The position numbers and the translations under genes are program-made. A DNA stretch of 64,000 nucleotides, taken from the NCBI RefSeq assembly GCF_020544405.1, contig NZ_CP065410.1, positions 3,162,001 to 3,226,000 on the forward strand, written 5' to 3'. This stretch comes from Pseudomonas sp. IAC-BECa141. GTDB taxonomy: Bacteria > Pseudomonadota > Gammaproteobacteria > Pseudomonadales > Pseudomonadaceae. The notes beneath the pieces are model-generated. The model had not been told where the DNA came from, made no database searches, and saw only the letters and a list, made by a program, of their open reading frames with translations. Positions 63,466-64,000 of the stretch are shown here, in pieces (positions within the stretch are counted from its first letter, which is position 1; each line of letters starts with the position of its first letter).

Positions 63466-63553
63466 GCCATTATCACCGAGTCGCTTCAAGGCTCTTGGCT
63501 TATAGCTTTGTTTGCGGTTGGTTTCAGCCAAACACACTATTGGAGTAAAGATA

Positions 63554-63919
63554 TTGTCCAGACTCGCTGAATTTCGTGCAGCTGAAAAAGCCCTTCAGGA
63601 ACAGCTCAAGCAGCTTGAATCGCTGAAGAACGATGCCGGGCTCAAGAAAGAAATCGAATTCGAAGAAAAGCTCCAGGGGCTGATGAAAACCTACGGCAAA
63701 GGCCTGAAAGACATCATCGCCATTCTCGATCCGAACCCGGCGAAATCCGGTCTGCAATCGACCGCCGCACCTAAAACCCGCCGCGCTCGCGTGGTCAAGG
63801 TCTATCAGAACCCGCACACCGGCGAGCTGATCGAGACCAAGGGCGGCAACCACCGCGGCCTGAAGGCCTGGAAGGAACAATACGGTGCAGCCACCGTTGA
63901 TTCCTGGTTGCGCAGTTAA
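63554..63919 (+). CDS. MvaT/H-NS family nucleoid protein
   Basis: This 121-residue protein has an N-terminal coiled-coil oligomerisation helix (LAEFRAAEKALQEQLKQLES, continuing to about residue 55) and a linker. The C-terminal DNA-binding domain ends GGNHRGLKAWKEQYGA, the AT-hook-like loop of MvaT/MvaU. These proteins silence AT-rich foreign DNA in pseudomonads. The start is a TTG at 63554, 8 bp after GGAG; the longer frame has no better site. The 233-bp upstream region is AT-rich, fitting autoregulation. A strong terminator follows. Confidence 0.92.
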   Translation: MSRLAEFRAAEKALQEQLKQLESLKNDAGLKKEIEFEEKLQGLMKTYGKGLKDIIAILDPNPAKSGLQSTAAPKTRRARVVKVYQNPHTGELIETKGGNHRGLKAWKEQYGAATVDSWLRS

Positions 63920-63934
63920 TCCCTCGCAAACATG

Positions 63935-63963
63935 AAAGCCCTGCATATGCAGGGCTTTTTTTT
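63935..63963 (+). terminator. Rho-independent terminator after the MvaT-family gene
   Basis: AAAGCCCTGC pairs with GCAGGGCTTT around an ATAT loop and is followed by a run of eight T ending at 63963. Confidence 0.95.
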
Positions 63964-64000
63964 GGACAATATTTAACAAATACAACGACTTTTCTGGCAG

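Noticed and set aside
1..64000. tRNA, rRNA, insertion sequences, integrases or prophage genes
   Set aside because: I looked for tRNA cloverleaf ends, rRNA cores, and transposase or integrase motifs and saw none.

Overview
The window looks like a chromosomal segment of a Pseudomonas of the fluorescens group. The evidence is the GC-rich coding with many GTG/TTG starts, the 2-ketogluconate (kgu/ptxS) locus, an MvaT-type H-NS protein, hpd, a DUF6124 gene, and many Pseudomonas-type REP hairpins. I see no rRNA, tRNA, transposase, prophage or CRISPR array. It is a mosaic of catabolic, transport and regulatory operons, mostly separated by REP sequences or clear rho-independent terminators.

Layout. 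1-7474: a catabolic cluster with the 3' end of an argininosuccinate-lyase-family gene, a polar amino-acid-type ABC transporter (permease, ATPase, binding protein), two tandem CE4/NodB-fold hydrolases, an MmgE/PrpD protein and an MFS carrier. 7565-8317: a terminator and an HPP membrane protein. 8508-17733: branched-chain/short acyl-CoA catabolism, with a (+) hydrolase-dehydrogenase pair converging on a (-) operon (acyl-CoA synthetase, SDR, thiolase, acyl-CoA dehydrogenase, enoyl-CoA hydratase) and an AraC regulator. 17854-22122: Fur-box-preceded efeU-efeO-efeB-efeM iron uptake. 22273-25723: pssA, a TetR gene with DUF1348, and an orphan jelly-roll-like protein. 25830-31754: TSUP exporter, nudC, a dienoyl-CoA isomerase-like crotonase, a methyltransferase, a TPR-sigma-antisigma cassette, and pncA. 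31897-39170: an RstAB-like two-component system beside an RND pump, and a DUF1345 protein.

39263-44697: ptxS and kguEKTD with two perfect 14-bp PtxS palindromes. 44841-51754: aminotransferase, FliA-promoter-preceded chemoreceptor, cdaR-glycerate kinase and a divergent MFS carrier. 51946-52542: a DUF6124 gene with a long, highly structured leader. 52675-57346: VOC protein, LysR, aldo/keto reductase, OafA-type acyltransferase. 57514-63919: rarD, hpd with a candidate 34-codon upstream ORF, a DMT exporter with divergent LysR, a CSS-EAL phosphodiesterase, and the MvaT-family gene.

The most unusual signals are these: (i) the structured DUF6124 leader, with a sequestered Shine-Dalgarno and complementary loops; (ii) six copies of a ~105-127 bp repeat built of four hairpins, one of which supplies the C-terminus of kguK; (iii) a likely ATT start in the sigma-factor gene; (iv) the ASL/CE4/MmgE-PrpD cluster, whose family mix resembles known aminopolycarboxylate degradation; (v) the small ORF just upstream of hpd.
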